A stretch of 64,000 nucleotides of DNA, from assembly GCF_002288925.2 (NCBI RefSeq), contig NW_022098069.1:82616380-82680379 (forward strand). Reading direction: 5' to 3'. The translations under genes were made by a program, and so were the position numbers. Of this stretch, positions 1-11,670 are shown piece by piece. The stretch comes from Delphinapterus leucas. Taxonomy: Eukaryota > Chordata > Mammalia > Artiodactyla > Monodontidae. The number at the start of each line of letters is the position of its first letter. Position 1 is the first letter of the stretch. Under the pieces are notes generated by a model. The model ran no database searches. It was given only the letters and a program-made list of their open reading frames with translations, and had not been told where the DNA came from.

Positions 1-359
1 AACTCAGTAGAGATGTATGTTTGAATGCAGAGAGGCCTATTACCAGATGTTGGGGGGGGGGGCGGAAACCCTAACTGTAAATAATTAGAAATTTCATCAA
101 ATGATTCCTTTCCTCAAACTAAATATGACTTGCAAGGAAGACTCACATCTTGATACTTTGCCTCCCAACACTAGTATTTGCAGGCTTAGCATCTGAAGGT
201 TGTGAGGGGGGCCCAGCAGTAGAGGGGGAGGGGTCAGGGGGGGACCCTACCAGCAGGTTTGCATAAACCAAAGCACTGGGACAGTTAGTCTGTAAGGTAC
301 AGTACGTTTACTAGTTAGTTGCGTGAAATGTGAAGCGGCTCTGCCCTTCTGACCTGGGT
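1..359. other. Non-coding, no recognised repeat
   Basis: No repeat family or gene was recognised. The stretch holds a G-run at about 51-63 and a G-rich patch at 205-245. A 93-codon frame on the minus strand at 247-528 runs into a MIR and has no protein character. Confidence 0.5.
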
Positions 360-512
360 CCCAGTGGCGGCTCTGCCGGCTAACTGGCTGTGCGACTTGA
401 ACACGTCTCATAAGCTCAGCTTCAGTTTCCCCGTTTGTAAAATAAAGCGACGCTGCCTCCTTCGTGAAATTAAATACGAGCATTCTTATGTGCCATGTAC
501 GTAAGTACTCAG
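360..512 (+). repeat. MIR SINE fragment
   Basis: The order of diverged MIR landmarks is preserved: ctctgccggctaactggctg, then a cttcagtttccccgtttgtaaaat core, then a tail ending near position 512. The high divergence fits this ancient tRNA-derived mammalian SINE. Ends are approximate. Confidence 0.75.
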
Positions 513-644
513 CCCAGTTAGGGTGCAAGAAACATGCGATGCGTATAGGGGACCCTTAGCCCCCTATTTGCATTCCCTTATTTCCATTCCGAACACCAGT
601 CAGGAGAAGGGTTGTCCCATTTTAAAGCTTCCTAAATCCTGCCT

Positions 645-770
645 GCCTTCATTTATCCAGCAAACATTTATTGAGCCCTTACTGTGTTCCCAGTACTATG
701 CTAGGCTCTAGCTACTCAAATGTGAAAAGCAGAGTCTTCACCCTCTAGGAAGAGAACACATAAGTTAATT
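645..770 (-). repeat. L2 LINE 3' end
   Basis: The reversed L2 terminus reads catttattgagcccttactg, then a cagtactatgctaggct block and a cttcaccctctaggaag block. MIR shares the terminal part, but the second block continues into the L2 3' UTR. Confidence 0.65.
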
Positions 771-875
771 ACCTATATAATAAAATTTGGTCTTTATTTG
801 TAATGTCGAATAATCACCAGTATCAAGGCTGCAAAGATCAAAGAGCTTTATGTGCGGTCTTAAGAACTGCAATTT

Positions 876-1076
876 GGGCTTCCCTGGTGGCACAGTGGTT
901 GGGAGTCCGCATGCCGATGCAGGGACGTGGGTTCGTGACCCGGTCCGGGAAGATCCCACATGCCGCGGAGCGGCTGGGCCCGTGAGCCATAGCCGCTGGG
1001 CCTGCGCGTCCGGAGCCTGTGCTCCGCAACGGGAGAGGCCACAACAGTGAGAGGCCCGCGTACCGCAAAAAAAAAA
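876..1076 (+). mobile_element. CHR SINE, type A
   Basis: Complete from gggcttccctggtgg to a 12-base A tail after gcgtaccgc. The TSDs aagaactgcaattt (862-875) and aagaattgcaattt (1077-1090) differ by one base. Box B lies in gggttcgtgaccc. The frames across it at 803-1099 on both strands are SINE shadows. Confidence 0.95.
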
Positions 1077-1090
1077 AAGAATTGCAATTT

Positions 1091-1759
1091 GGCAAACACA
1101 GATTTGGGTAAAACCGAAAGAGGTTCCAGGGAAGAGAAAGAGTCAGGAGCTTACAAAGGCAAAAATCATGAGGTTGTACGCTGACACAAGAAAAGAAATA
1201 TTTGTCCTTAAGGGGTGGTTGTCATGAGTTATTTTAGCAGAAGGGTCGGATAAGTATCTTGAGTTTCTGGCATTAAAAGGTCAGATTCCATCCAGGCTGA
1301 GACGTGCATGAGTCACGCATTCTCAGTGGCCTCTCAGCTTCATTTTCAAGAGTTCTCTTAGCAACACCAACTCCATTTTCATTTTCCTTTCACAATTACT
1401 GGCACCAAGATAGTTGGTGTCACATATGGCAATGTGACATAGGTAAAATCCACTTTGGGGGATTTAGGACTAGGAAGGAACAACACTTTTTTTAATATAT
1501 GCAAAGTAATATATCACATAATTCACTCAGAGTAACACAGAACGCTAAAAGTTTAAATTTATAAATCTATGTATTTTGAATGTTGCCACAATTTTACAAA
1601 AGGTATAGAAGCCCCAAAATGTTCATACATTTTTTTTGCAATCGTCCATTTTAATTTTCCTGTTTTCCCCCCTGTGCATTCATGTAAGAAATCATGCTGG
1701 GGAGGAAAAAAAAAATGTCATCTTGAATATAAATAAACTTAGATCCTCACCAGCAAGAG
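1091..1759. other. Non-coding, nothing recognised
   Basis: AT-rich sequence without a family match that I can name. No reading frame exceeds 63 codons and nothing resembles a splice-flanked exon. Confidence 0.5.
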
Positions 1760-1885
1760 CTTTTATGAAAATCTGAGAATTTTGAGAGTCCGAGTCTATC
1801 TTTTTCTCCGTTGTGTCCCCAATTCCTAGTTCAAAATCTGGCATGGAGTAGGTGCTCAATAGATCTTTTCTGACAGAAAGAGGTA
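1760..1885 (+). repeat. L2 LINE 3' end
   Basis: The L2 terminal landmarks are in order: gttgtgtccccaattccta, then atctggcatggagtaggtgc, then tcaatagatcttttctgaca. The copy is strongly diverged. Confidence 0.7.
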
Positions 1886-3107
1886 ACAACATGAGGAATG
1901 ATCAAGGCTCTTTTGGGAAGTATCCACAAGGATGCGCGTTTAGCCTAGGCAAGAGAACCAGGGGCTCTTCTGAGCGCCCAAAGATGGGCAGCATCCCTGC
2001 CCAGTAGCTGAAACCCAGTGCAAGCAAACACCCAGGGGGGAACCCAAGGGATATACCTGGAGGCACCTGAAGAGACATGCCATGCATGCCACAGGGAGAA
2101 AACGCAAATAGAATTTCAAATGAGCCCCAAATTGATTATTGTAAATTTAAGATTTGTCCAAGGTCTGAAATTCATCTCAATGGTCAAGCCCTAAAATACA
2201 AAAGCTATAGTGTGTTCCAGTGATAAAGTCAGAACCAACTCTGACCTTATTGTCCAGAACCCAGACATTTAAAAAAATAGCAACAGAGCCTAACGGTACA
2301 TTTTTAAAAGGTGCAGACGAGAGAAAGCAGTAATTAGCCCTGGGATCCAGAGAGTCCCTCAAATTACCTCCATTTGTTTCCAAATGTCTGCAACGACCAA
2401 GTGTATTCTCTCTATACCAGCAAAGCAGGCACTCAGATTTGCACTCATTGATTTTTTGATCAATTCGCTTCCTACAGGGGTCTCCCCTTCCAATACAGAT
2501 TTCTATGTGTTCCGGCTAACCTGAATGAAAAATGTAGCATGCAAGGAAGCTTTATTACTAAGTTGGAAATTATTATAGCACTGAATTAATTACTATAATT
2601 TTAGAAAATGACTGCAACTGAAATATTTATTTCTAATCGTTCCATTAAACTTTAACAAAGATTAATAATTGCACTGGTAATGCCAGGTAATACAGTTACC
2701 AAAAAAAATGACAAATGCAGTGGTTGAGCTACATAAAGGTTATTATGGAAGAAGCAAAGAGAATTCCTAGGGCAGTTTGAGTTGGGGGGGGGTGGGGAGA
2801 AGGAAGAGAGGCAGGTTTCTCGGAAGACTTAGCTGAGCCTGTAAAGTTTCCCTTCCCTCCACTGCAGCTCCACTCTCCTTTCCATTTGTATCTGGACACA
2901 CACATATATGACCATTTTGAAAGGAATGAATAAATCTGGACCCTGAATACGTCCAAAGCCAAGGAAAGGACTTGGTAATTGAGACCTTCCAAACACTTCG
3001 AAAGACTGCTCTGTTGTCACATGGAAGCAAACTGAATGATTAAATAATCAATTTTCAAAAGATTTTTCTATTGTGAAATATTTCAAAATATTTTCAAAGC
3101 AAAACGA
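1886..3107. other. Long repeat-poor interval
   Basis: No dated repeat was recognised over 1.2 kb apart from a G-rich run at 2779-2803. The AT-rich part at about 2400-2720 has no simple-repeat structure and is a candidate for conserved non-coding sequence. Three overlapping minus-strand frames at 2729-3030 show no conserved protein feature. Confidence 0.45.
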
Positions 3108-3966
3108 GAAAAAAGTTACTCAGCCATAAAAATAGAATGAAATAATGCCACTTGCAGCAACATGGATGGACCTAGAGATTGTCATACTGAGTAAAGTTAA
3201 GTCAGACAGAGAAAGAGAAATATCATATGATATCACTTATATGTGGAATCTAAAAAAAATGGTACAAATTAACTTATTTACCAAACAGAAATAGGGTCAC
3301 AGATGTAGAAAACAAATTTATGGTTACCGGGGGGCAAAGCTGGGGTCAGGGGAAGGGATAAATTGGAAGACTGGGATTGACATATACATACTACTATATA
3401 TAAAACAGGTAACTAATAAGGACCTACTGTATAGCACAGGGAACTCTTCTCAATTCTCTGAAATGACCTGTATAGGAAAAGAATCTTAAAAAAAGAGTGG
3501 ATAGGGGACTTCCCTGGTGGCACAGTGGTTAAGAATCCGCCTGCCAATGCAGGGGACACGGGTTCAAGCCCTGGTCTGGGAAGATCCCACATGCCACGGA
3601 GCAACTAAGCCAGTGCGCCACAACTACTGAGCCTGCACTCTAGAGCCCACGGGCCACAACTACTGAGCCCACGCACCACAACTACTGAAGCCCGCGCGCG
3701 CCTAGAGCCCGTGCTCTGCAACAAGAGAAGCCACCGCAATGAGAACCCCGCGCACCGCAATGAAGAGTAGCCCCCGCTCGCCGCAACTAGGGAAAGCCCG
3801 AGTGCAGCAACGAAGACCCAACGCAGCCAAAAATGAATTAATTTATTTATTAATTTCTTTTTTAAAAAAAAAGAGTGGATATATGTATATTTATAACTGA
3901 TTCAACTTGCTCTACAGCAGAAACTAACACAACATTGTACATCAACTATACTTCAATTTAAAAAAT
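3108..3966 (+). mobile_element. 5'-truncated L1, 3' end, split by a SINE
   Basis: Matches the end of L1 ORF2 and the 3' UTR of cetartiodactyl L1: gcagcaacatggatggacct, cttatatgtggaatctaa and the terminus acaacattgtacatcaac followed by tacttcaattt. A type B SINE interrupts it at 3504-3865. Joining the flanks restores a colinear 3' UTR. Confidence 0.9.
3504..3865 (+). mobile_element. CHR SINE, type B, inside an L1
   Basis: Full-length copy with the head ggggacttccctggtggcac, repeated ccacaactactgag units and a taattt/poly-A tail. The TSD aaaaaaagagtggata occurs at 3488-3503 and 3866-3881. It is younger than the L1 it splits. Confidence 0.95.
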
Positions 3967-4000
3967 ATTTTTAAAGCATAGGAACAGAAAATTTAAAAAA

Positions 4001-4035
4001 TGGGGGGGAGGGAGGGAGAGGGAGAAGAAGGAGAC
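4001..4035 (+). repeat. Purine-rich simple repeat
   Basis: A gggggggagggagggag tract followed by agggagaagaaggag lies next to the L1 terminus. It contains four G-runs compatible with a G-quadruplex. Confidence 0.8.
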
Positions 4036-4628
4036 AATGAAGTCCTGCAGCAGAAAGGAGCTGGAAATATTTCTTTATATTGATACAAAGAAACTTTCTT
4101 CCGATAAATGGATCTGTCCACCCTGATCAGAATTTACAGAGAGCCTAGCATCCTAAACCCAAGCACTTTTCATTATTTTTATCAGAGAAATGGAGGATGT
4201 TTATGCTGGTAAGTGCTTCAAAATGTCCTGAGCAGTGATGCTAAGTGCAAGAAGGCGTTATTACGTCTCCGGCCTCCCTCCCTGATCCATAAGGGCTCTC
4301 AGGAGAATCGTGAACGTTGAGCACGGATTAGAATGATGTGAGGTCAAGGAAAATGGTGGCTGAATATTGGTAAGAGATCTACAAACGAGACCCATGTCAT
4401 ACTTTCAAAAATACGTTTCGCTCTGGCAAGCAGAATGTTTGATGAGCTGGGACAGAGTGAAGGAATACGATTGTCTGACAATAGCCTGAGCTTTCTTCGG
4501 CACCTTCTATAGGGATCTATTAAAGAAACAGGAGATGGAATGAGAAGCTCGATGTGTGATGAATGTCACTTACTATTACTTTTCGTGAAGTTCTGACGAA
4601 AGGCCTTGGGTATAGACTGGTATGTAAC

Positions 4629-4670
4629 AAGGTAAATCCATAAATAAACAAGGTAAATCCATAAATAAAC
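4629..4670 (+). repeat. Perfect 21-bp tandem duplication
   Basis: The unit aaggtaaatccataaataaa plus c occurs twice back to back (4629-4649 and 4650-4670) without a mismatch, which indicates a recent slippage or patch duplication in otherwise unique DNA. Confidence 0.95.
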
Positions 4671-5482
4671 AGTCACCTGCATTCCGGGGTTATTTGCTTC
4701 AGCTCTTGTTGTGAACTTGAGACTTGGTGAGGTTACAAGAGAGGTTCTCGACAGACAGTAATATCAACTTGTCGCTGTGCCAATATGCTGGACAGAACAA
4801 AAAAGATTTGTGGTTTCTGCCTGGGAGATCTGATGGATTAGGCTATTAGAGTCTTGACTTGTTGGTAGGGGAAAAACAGAATACTCAAATCCCCCTTGCC
4901 TCAGTGTTTGCGTCTCAGCACTTTTATGGATGGTTTCGTTCTGATGTGGAAAGTCAGTGAGACTAGGAACCTCTGTAGGCAAGTGATGGGGTATGAGAGG
5001 CCACACATGGCCTTGCTTATAATAAGCCATGCTGATCTATATGTCACCAGGGGAGAATGTTTGGTAACAAAACACAGACTTTGAAACAAGTGATAATAGT
5101 ACCTGATGCTTGCATGGTGTCTTTTTTCTCTGGATGCTTCTTCAAGCATTTTACAAAACTTGTATAAAGGGTCCCTCACCAGTCATTGGAATGCAGTTGT
5201 ATCTAGGGTAGAATAAAGACAGCCGCTCTGCCAGAAAGTGAGTATGTTTTCGGGAAAAAAGTTTATTTTGTCGGTGTGCTGATGAAATTCTCTACTTTTT
5301 CTTTTTCTCAGGGCATTTCTGTGGGCTTGTGGGTATGGGACTCAGCCCTATTCCTGTGGGAACAAGCCTGGGCACATGACCTGCTGCCCACATCCTTCAC
5401 CGCCCCCTACAGACACTGCTCAAATGAGTGACAATGCATTAAGTTAGATATCCTAGGCAGTTGGAAATGTGTGTGCATGTTG

Positions 5483-5513
5483 TGGTGGGGGGGTGGGGGG
5501 TGGGGAGCTGGGC
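5483..5513 (+). repeat. G-rich tract with G-quadruplex potential
   Basis: Runs of seven, six and four G separated by single T bases are followed by agct and another GGG. Loops this short meet the usual sequence rule for an intramolecular G-quadruplex. Confidence 0.75.
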
Positions 5514-6407
5514 TGCAGAGGGGGGCTAGGTTCTTTGGAGATATGAGACCATGTCATGGGTTAATTAGAAGGATCTCAGGTCTTTCTTACCAGCAGCTGA
5601 TAGAGTCAGAGTTCCTTTCTTCTCCCCAGCAGCCTTGACCCCTAAACCATGGCCCAGGCCCAGCCTCCAGCAGAAATTAGTATGGGGTCCCCAAAGTCAC
5701 ACAGAAACCCCCAACTCAAAAGTGCCTCGCACTTGATTTTATGCTCCATCGTTGCCGTCTTAAAATCCCTAACAATTTTATCTTTGAACTTGTGTTTTGT
5801 AAGTGAAATACAATGGACCACGGAGCCTGAGGAGAGGAGAGATGTGTGCATGTGGGTTTACACCACTCCTTACCGCCCACTGGCATATACTGTTGGCAAC
5901 CCTCCCTGCATAGAGTCCCTGTGTTCCCAGGATGTACAGGGGTGCAACAGGACTCAGTGTTATATCACCACTGAGTTAGTGGTGCCTCGACAGCCCCCCT
6001 CACCCCACAAAAAGGAGGCCGCGTTTTCCATTCAAACCAGCTTGGCCTGAAAGAAGTCAATAGTGTTGTGAGCAACAAGAACACTCAAGAAATCCTCTCA
6101 TATCCTTTCCTACTTGTGTTACATCCGTGTATTAGTCAACCACACTGAAAACGATGACGGAGAGAAAGGGCGGTGCTTCTTCCCTTTCCTTCTTCATTAA
6201 GCAGAAGGAAGAGACTGTCAGTAGAATGTGTCACAACAAGTCAGACTTTTCCATGGACTAGAAAAAGCTGACCTGAGTTCCTAATTGTGTCAGACTTTTA
6301 GAACTTCTGCATGTTTTGTTCAAAGCACCCAACATGTAAACACAGTTGACAAACTGATTGAAAAATATTTACGGCATTTATGACAGAAAAATAACAATTT
6401 CCTTGAC

Positions 6408-6609
6408 TTTTTTTTTTGCAGTACGCGGGCCTCTCACTGTTGTGGCCTCTCCCGTTGTGGAGCACAGGCTCCGGACGCGCAGGCTCAGCAGCCATGGCTC
6501 ACGGGCCCAGCCGCTCCGCGGCATGTGGGATCCTCCCTGACCAGGGCACGAACCCGCGTCCCGCGCATCGGCAGGCGGACTCTCAACCACTGCGTCACCA
6601 GGGAAGCCC
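6408..6609 (-). mobile_element. CHR SINE, type A
   Basis: Reversed complete copy from poly-T and gcagtacgcgggcc to accagggaagccc. The 8-bp TSD tccttgac is at 6400-6407 and 6610-6617, and the right copy continues with a similar T-run. The box B region reads cacgaacccgcg on this strand. Confidence 0.95.
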
Positions 6610-6622
6610 TCCTTGACATTTT

Positions 6623-7735
6623 AGAAGCTCTTATGAAACAACAAGAGAAAGATAAACAACCCAATAAACCATGAGATTAGGATACAAATAAGCACATCAT
6701 GAAAGAACTTCACATGACCAACAATAAGTATTGTAAAATGTTTTAAAATTCATTAACAAAAGAAATGCAAATAAAAATAACAATGATATGGAAGTTTCCA
6801 CCCAGAAGTTTGGAAAAGATAAAAATGAAAATATCAGCAACTACTACAGGCTTGAGGTGGAACGTAAGTGGAGGACGGTTAACTACACAAATCAATATTA
6901 AATAAGAATGGGGACTTCCCTGGTGGCACAGTGGTTAAGAGTCCGCCTGCCCATGCAGGGGACACGGGTTCGAGCCCTGGTCCGGGAAGATCCCGCATGC
7001 TGCAGAGCAACTAAGCCCATGTGCCACGACTACTGAGCCCGCAAGCCACAACTACTGAAGCCTGCATGCCTAGAGCCTGTGCTCTGCAACAAGAGAAGCC
7101 ACCGCAATGAGAAGCCCACGCACTGAAACAAAGAGTAGCCCCTGCTCACCACAACTAGAGAAAGCCCACACGCAGCAATGAAGAGCCAACAGAGACAAAA
7201 ATTAATTAATTAATTTTTTAAAAAAGAATGCCTTTGATTCAGCAATAGCATTGTTAGGGATCTACAAAAGAGATAATAGGACATTTATAAATATGAATAT
7301 GCAAGATTGTTCACTACAGCATTGTTTAGACTACCTAAAAATTAAAATGATCTAAATATCCATCTATAGGGTATAAGTTTAATCAATTATGGTAAATCCA
7401 TACTGCATATACAGATGTTAAAAAAGAGTTAGATAACTTTATCTGTATAGATGTAACATATATATATATATGGAAAATATACAGTGTATTGTGAAATTTT
7501 TTTAAAAAGCAAATTATAGAACATAAAATGATTCCATTTGGGGGGGGAAATGTGTGTATTAAAGTTATATATATTCTTATAAATATTTCTGGAGGAGATC
7601 ATATTTTAGGATCACCCTTGGGAGGTGGAATTAATTGGAGAAGAGAGAAAATAAATGAGACTTTTACTTTACGTACTTCTGCAATTTCAGGAAAAAAACA
7701 TTTCAGAAGCATATATCCTTCTTGTAATCTTTAAA
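6623..7735 (+). mobile_element. Old L1M fragment split by a SINE
   Basis: Carries diverged end-of-ORF2 landmarks: aagataaacaacccaataaa, aaagaaatgcaaataaaaat and, after the SINE, gttcactacagcattgttta with a 3' UTR-like end. Many stops and the divergence indicate an ancient copy. A type B SINE lies at 6911-7223. Confidence 0.75.
6911..7223 (+). mobile_element. CHR SINE, type B, inside an L1M
   Basis: Full-length type B with a taattaattaatttttt tail. Flanks carry a short TSD aagaatg (6904-6910 and 7224-7230). The internal CpG sites have largely decayed to TG/CA, so it is an older copy than most type A elements here. Confidence 0.9.
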
Positions 7736-7744
7736 AATTCAAAT

Positions 7745-8112
7745 GTTAAGATAATAAACTAAAATCATTTACTGCACACCTCTACAACAGAATATTAAGT
7801 AGTCATTAAAAATGATGCTGTGGATCTATACATATTGACCTCAAAATATGGTCACGATGTATATTTCTATAAAAAGCAAAGAAGGTTACTGAATACTGTA
7901 TGTAGCACAATCACATTTGTATAAAATTTTGTGTCTTTTGAGAGAAGAGAGTCAGCCGTCTGGAAAGATGGTCACCAAATATTAGCAGCCGTTATCTTTG
8001 GGTAGTGGTACTTTTAACGATTTTTTTCCTTTCTTCTTTATGCTTTTCAGTGTTGTATAATTATCTTGACAATGAGTGTGTATTCTTTTTGTAAATCGGG
8101 GGGGGAAAAGCT
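7745..8112 (+). mobile_element. Second old L1M 3' fragment
   Basis: Matches the L1M end-of-ORF2/3' UTR path: cagaatattaagtagtcatt, atgatgctgtggatctatac, then tctttgggtagtggtac and gacaatgagtgtgtattctt. It repeats part of the segment just upstream, so it is probably a separate copy rather than a continuation. Confidence 0.7.
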
Positions 8113-8358
8113 ATTTCCATTTTAATTTCTTTTAATATGAGCTAGGAAAAAGAGAATAAGAAAATTTCAAAAAGTGAAAAAAAAGGAATTTCTTCCTGAT
8201 TCCCAAGAATACCCCTAAAATCAGCACAAATGAAGATTAGAACCTAAATGTTTTCTGACTTGAATATTTTGGCCCAATTTTGCCAACTTTACTGAGAACA
8301 GTAGGTCAAAGCCTCCCAGATGTAAGTTCATGACTAATCTATTCAGCAATACATTTTC

Positions 8359-8720
8359 TTTTTTTTTTTAATAATTTTTTGTTTTTTTTTTTTTTTTTTT
8401 GGCTGCATTGGGTCTTTGTTGCTGTGTGCGGCTTTCTCTAGTTGTGGCGAGCAGGGGCTACTCTTCATTGCAGTGCATGGGCTTCTCATTGCAGTGGCTT
8501 CTCTTGTTGCAGAGCACAGGCTCTAGGCACACGGGCTTCAGTAGTTGTGGCACGTGGGCTCAGTAGTTGTGGCGCACAGGCTCTAGAACGCAGGCTCAAC
8601 AGTTGTGGCTCACGGGCTTAGTTGCTCCGTGGCATGTGGGATTTTCCCGAACCAGGGCTCGAACCGGTGTCCCCTGCATTGACAGGCAGATTCTTAACCA
8701 CTGCGCCACCAGGGAAGCCC
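8359..8720 (-). mobile_element. CHR SINE, type B
   Basis: Reversed full-length copy with a long T-rich tail (8359-8400) and head ending accagggaagcccc. The perfect 15-bp TSD cagcaatacattttc is at 8344-8358 and 8721-8735. Confidence 0.97.
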
Positions 8721-8735
8721 CAGCAATACATTTTC

Positions 8736-9355
8736 AAATGTAGCCATGTACTGACATGGTTTTATTTCTAAACTAACTCTTTCTTAACTTTTTCATTTAT
8801 TTCTTAAGGATTGTGTTTAATGCTTAATTTTGTTTTAAGCACTGATCTGACCTAATATTAGTGCTACATTAACGTGCAGATGTGTTTTCCCAATTTTGCC
8901 CTGATGGCTGTAATTATTTCAAAACCTTGCCAAGTCTCACTTCCTTATCAGTCTTGCCAATAATTCTCACCAGAAAAACATGGCAGTTTTACCCTTCTTT
9001 TCAACAAAGATTTAGAGACCAAGAACTGTTGTGAATTCTCACCAACAAAGAGTTTCGTGCATTTTTCAAGATATACTGCACAACATTTATTAGTAGACCA
9101 TGAAGTCCGTATCGCCAGTAATTAAAACTAAACTGTTCTGCTGTAATAAATACAGAGTCAGAGATACAGTACTGTTACTTTCATTGTTTATTCACTCTTG
9201 CTTTAATCTAGTATAAAATTTCCTTTACTAATGTGCTAAGACATTTATCTTAAAGCTGATGTTAAGCACACCTGCCTGCTTTTTTACTAACAAACGAGAG
9301 GAAAGCATTGGAAATCACTATAAAAACATTTCTAAGGCAACAGTGAAAAGACCCA
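8736..9355. other. Repeat-poor non-coding interval
   Basis: About 600 bp of AT-rich sequence without a recognised repeat, tandem structure or open frame over 60 codons. It could be conserved non-coding DNA; the sequence alone cannot show that. Confidence 0.45.
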
Positions 9356-9608
9356 GGAATGTTTGTGTACCACTGGTAGAGATAAATGTAAATTGATATT
9401 TTTAAAGATAAGGTAATTTGTGACATGGAAGAACCTTAAAAATATTCATGCCTTGGACCCTAAAACTTCCACTAACAGTTTTTGTCCTAAAGAACTAATC
9501 ATGAATATACATAATGTGATAGCTATGAGACTGTCCAACCATTGAGAACTGGGTTTTAAAACTGTGCAAATAACAAAACACTTTCAGGCCATTAAAAATC
9601 ATGTTGTA

Positions 9609-9797
9609 GGCTTCCCTGGTGGCGCAGTGGTTGAGAGTCTGCCTGCCGATGCAGGGGACACGGGTTCGTGCCCCTGTCCCGGAAGATACCACATGCCGCG
9701 GAGCGGCTGGGCCCCTGAGCCATGGCCACTGAGCCTGCGCGTCCGGAGCCTGTGCTCCGCAACGGGAGAGGCCACAACAGTGAGAGGTCCGCGTACC

Positions 9798-9824
<27 letters not shown>
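9609..9824 (+). mobile_element. CHR SINE, type A, long A tail
   Basis: Complete copy with an uninterrupted A tail of about 30 bases, suggesting youth. The perfect TSD aaaaatcatgttgta is at 9594-9608 and 9825-9839. The second TSD copy is also the left flank of the next L1. Confidence 0.97.
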
Positions 9825-9833
<9 letters not shown>

Positions 9834-9839
9834 GTTGTA

Positions 9840-10387
9840 CAACAACAACCAAGACATGGAAGTAACCTAAATGTCCATCAACAGATGAATGGATAAGGAA
9901 AATGTGGTACATATATACAATGGGATACTATTCAGTCATAAAAAAGAATAGAATAATGCCATTTGCAGCAACATGGATGGACCTAGAGATTATCATACTA
10001 ACTAAAGTAAGTCAGAAGGAGAAAGACAAATATTATGTGATATCACTTATATGTGGAATCTAAAAAAATAGGACAAATGAACTTATTTACAAAACAGAAA
10101 CAGACTCACATAGAAATCAAACTTGCGGTTACCAAAGGGGAGGGGGTGGAGGTAGAGATAAACTGGGAATATAGGATTAACAGATACACAGTACCATATA
10201 TAAAATAGATAAAAAACAAGGATTTACTCTATAGCAAGGGAACGACATTCAATATCTTACAATAACCTATAATGGAAAAGAATCGAAAAAAAGCATATAT
10301 ATATATATATATATATATAACCAAATTAGTAGGCTGTACACCTGAAACTAACACAGTATTGTAAATCAACTATACTTCAATTAAAAA
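9840..10387 (+). mobile_element. 5'-truncated L1 3' end
   Basis: A better-preserved L1 than its host: acatggatggacctagagat, cttatatgtggaatctaa and the end tattgtaaatcaactatac with ttcaattaaaaaa. Its right TSD (about 10388-10400, aaaaattgttgta) is a slightly altered third copy of the target used by the adjacent SINE. Confidence 0.9.
10294..10319 (+). repeat. (AT)n microsatellite
   Basis: About 12 AT units inside the 3' UTR of the younger L1. A short gata-rich tract (10479-10502) lies in the host L1M downstream. Confidence 0.9.
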
Positions 10388-10690
10388 AAAAATTGTTGTA
10401 GAAGAATATTTAATTACAAGGAAAATGAGACAGAAGTAGTTAACAAAATGGTATGCACGGCATGATCACAGTTTATAGATAGATAGATGATAGATAGATG
10501 ACAAATCCAGAAATATATTTACCAAATATCAATAAATCACTAAAATATGAATGTTGAAATCTCTGGATGGTAGAACTATGGGTAGGGTGTATATACTTCT
10601 GTGTGCCTATCTCTACTTTCCAAATTCCTACGGTGTATACGTACTACTTTTATAATGAGAAAAAGCTCTTTATTAAGAGACAGTAATAAG

Positions 10691-11670
10691 TTTCTAAATT
10701 CTCACGGAATGAATGAATCCAACTTATTTTTGTATATGTTTCTCCCGCTTTGAGGAATCTCCAAATATGGAAAGTTGGAATTTGGGAAGAAAAAGTTACA
10801 GGTATAATTCAAACCCAGTCTCACCGAGACCCGAACAAGAACACCAAGGGTTGCCTCAAAACGTCATCACACACAGACATGTACACGTGAAAATTAAGCA
10901 TGTCACATTCTAACATATCAGCTAAACAAGGTCAAATTATGGTTTAGGAATAATGGTTTGGGGACAGCCACAAGTCGCCCAGTCACACCCAAGACTGAGA
11001 CCTATTTGAGTATTCCATTAAATTCAAAGCACACAGACATAAAAATTTTTGGTAAAACCTCACAATTTTTTTTGTTTGTGTATGCAAATCACACCTCAAT
11101 GTTCTGTCAGAATGATGGCACATTACTCAAACATGCCACAAATCTTTGCTGGATGCGTTCCAGTTCCAAGTGTAGTTGACCCACAGATTTCTAGGAAGTA
11201 GAGAGCAAGTCAGTTCACACTTGAAATTTCAGGCCTATACCTTAACCTGTCACCTTTATTTTTGTCATTTGGGGAATATTGTTGTTTCGGGAATGCTGGG
11301 GGTGTGAGCTACTTTACATTAATATCTAAAACGTGTAAATTTCTTAAAATGAAAATCAGTTCTGGAATCCCTGACCAGTTCATATGCCCAGGGTTTGCCA
11401 AAGCCAATATCGCCAGCAAACCACCAAGATGCCTCCTATTTCCCTTGGAAGTTTTGAAATTGTAAAGAAGTTTTGTAATTTATGAACATCTGTGGTGTAA
11501 AGATCATGAGAGAATTTAGACAAAGCAATACCACACTAACGGGCCTTGTTCGAGAGAATTCCTCTTCAGTCCACCTTCCGGAATAAAACCCATGAAGCAC
11601 GGCCTACTGTTCCAGCCTAAACAACCCAAAAGTAAAGAACTTCCTATTGTAAGTCAATTATATTTCTTCT
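10691..11670. other. Repeat-poor non-coding interval
   Basis: About 1 kb without a recognised repeat. Frames of 66-73 codons on the plus strand (10713-11465) are consistent with chance in AT-rich DNA and carry no motif I recognise. Confidence 0.45.

Larger units (their letters stand above)
4036..6399. other. Long interval with no dated repeat recognised
   Basis: Mostly unique sequence over 2.3 kb. Frames at 4764-5030 and 4901-5179 (minus) and at 5649-6050 (plus, 133 codons) overlap without a recognisable domain. The stretch at 5640-5830 resembles an ancient mammalian interspersed repeat I cannot name, so the 133-codon frame is probably repeat-derived. Confidence 0.4.
9356..10690 (+). mobile_element. 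Old L1M host split by a SINE and a younger L1
   Basis: The L1M runs 9356-9593 and resumes at about 10401. The right part reads gaagaatatttaattaca, then atggtatgcacggcatgatc and actacttttataatgagaa, typical of L1M 3' ends. Removing the two insertions restores a continuous L1M through attaaaaatcatgttgtag. Confidence 0.7.

Noticed and set aside
876..950. tRNA-like box A and box B
   Set aside because: These belong to the SINE head, as in every other CHR copy. There is no cloverleaf of a functional tRNA gene and the body continues as SINE.
5649..6050. 133-codon plus-strand frame starting MAQAQPPAEI
   Set aside because: The underlying DNA resembles an old mammalian repeat, the protein has no domain, and no promoter or splice context is visible.
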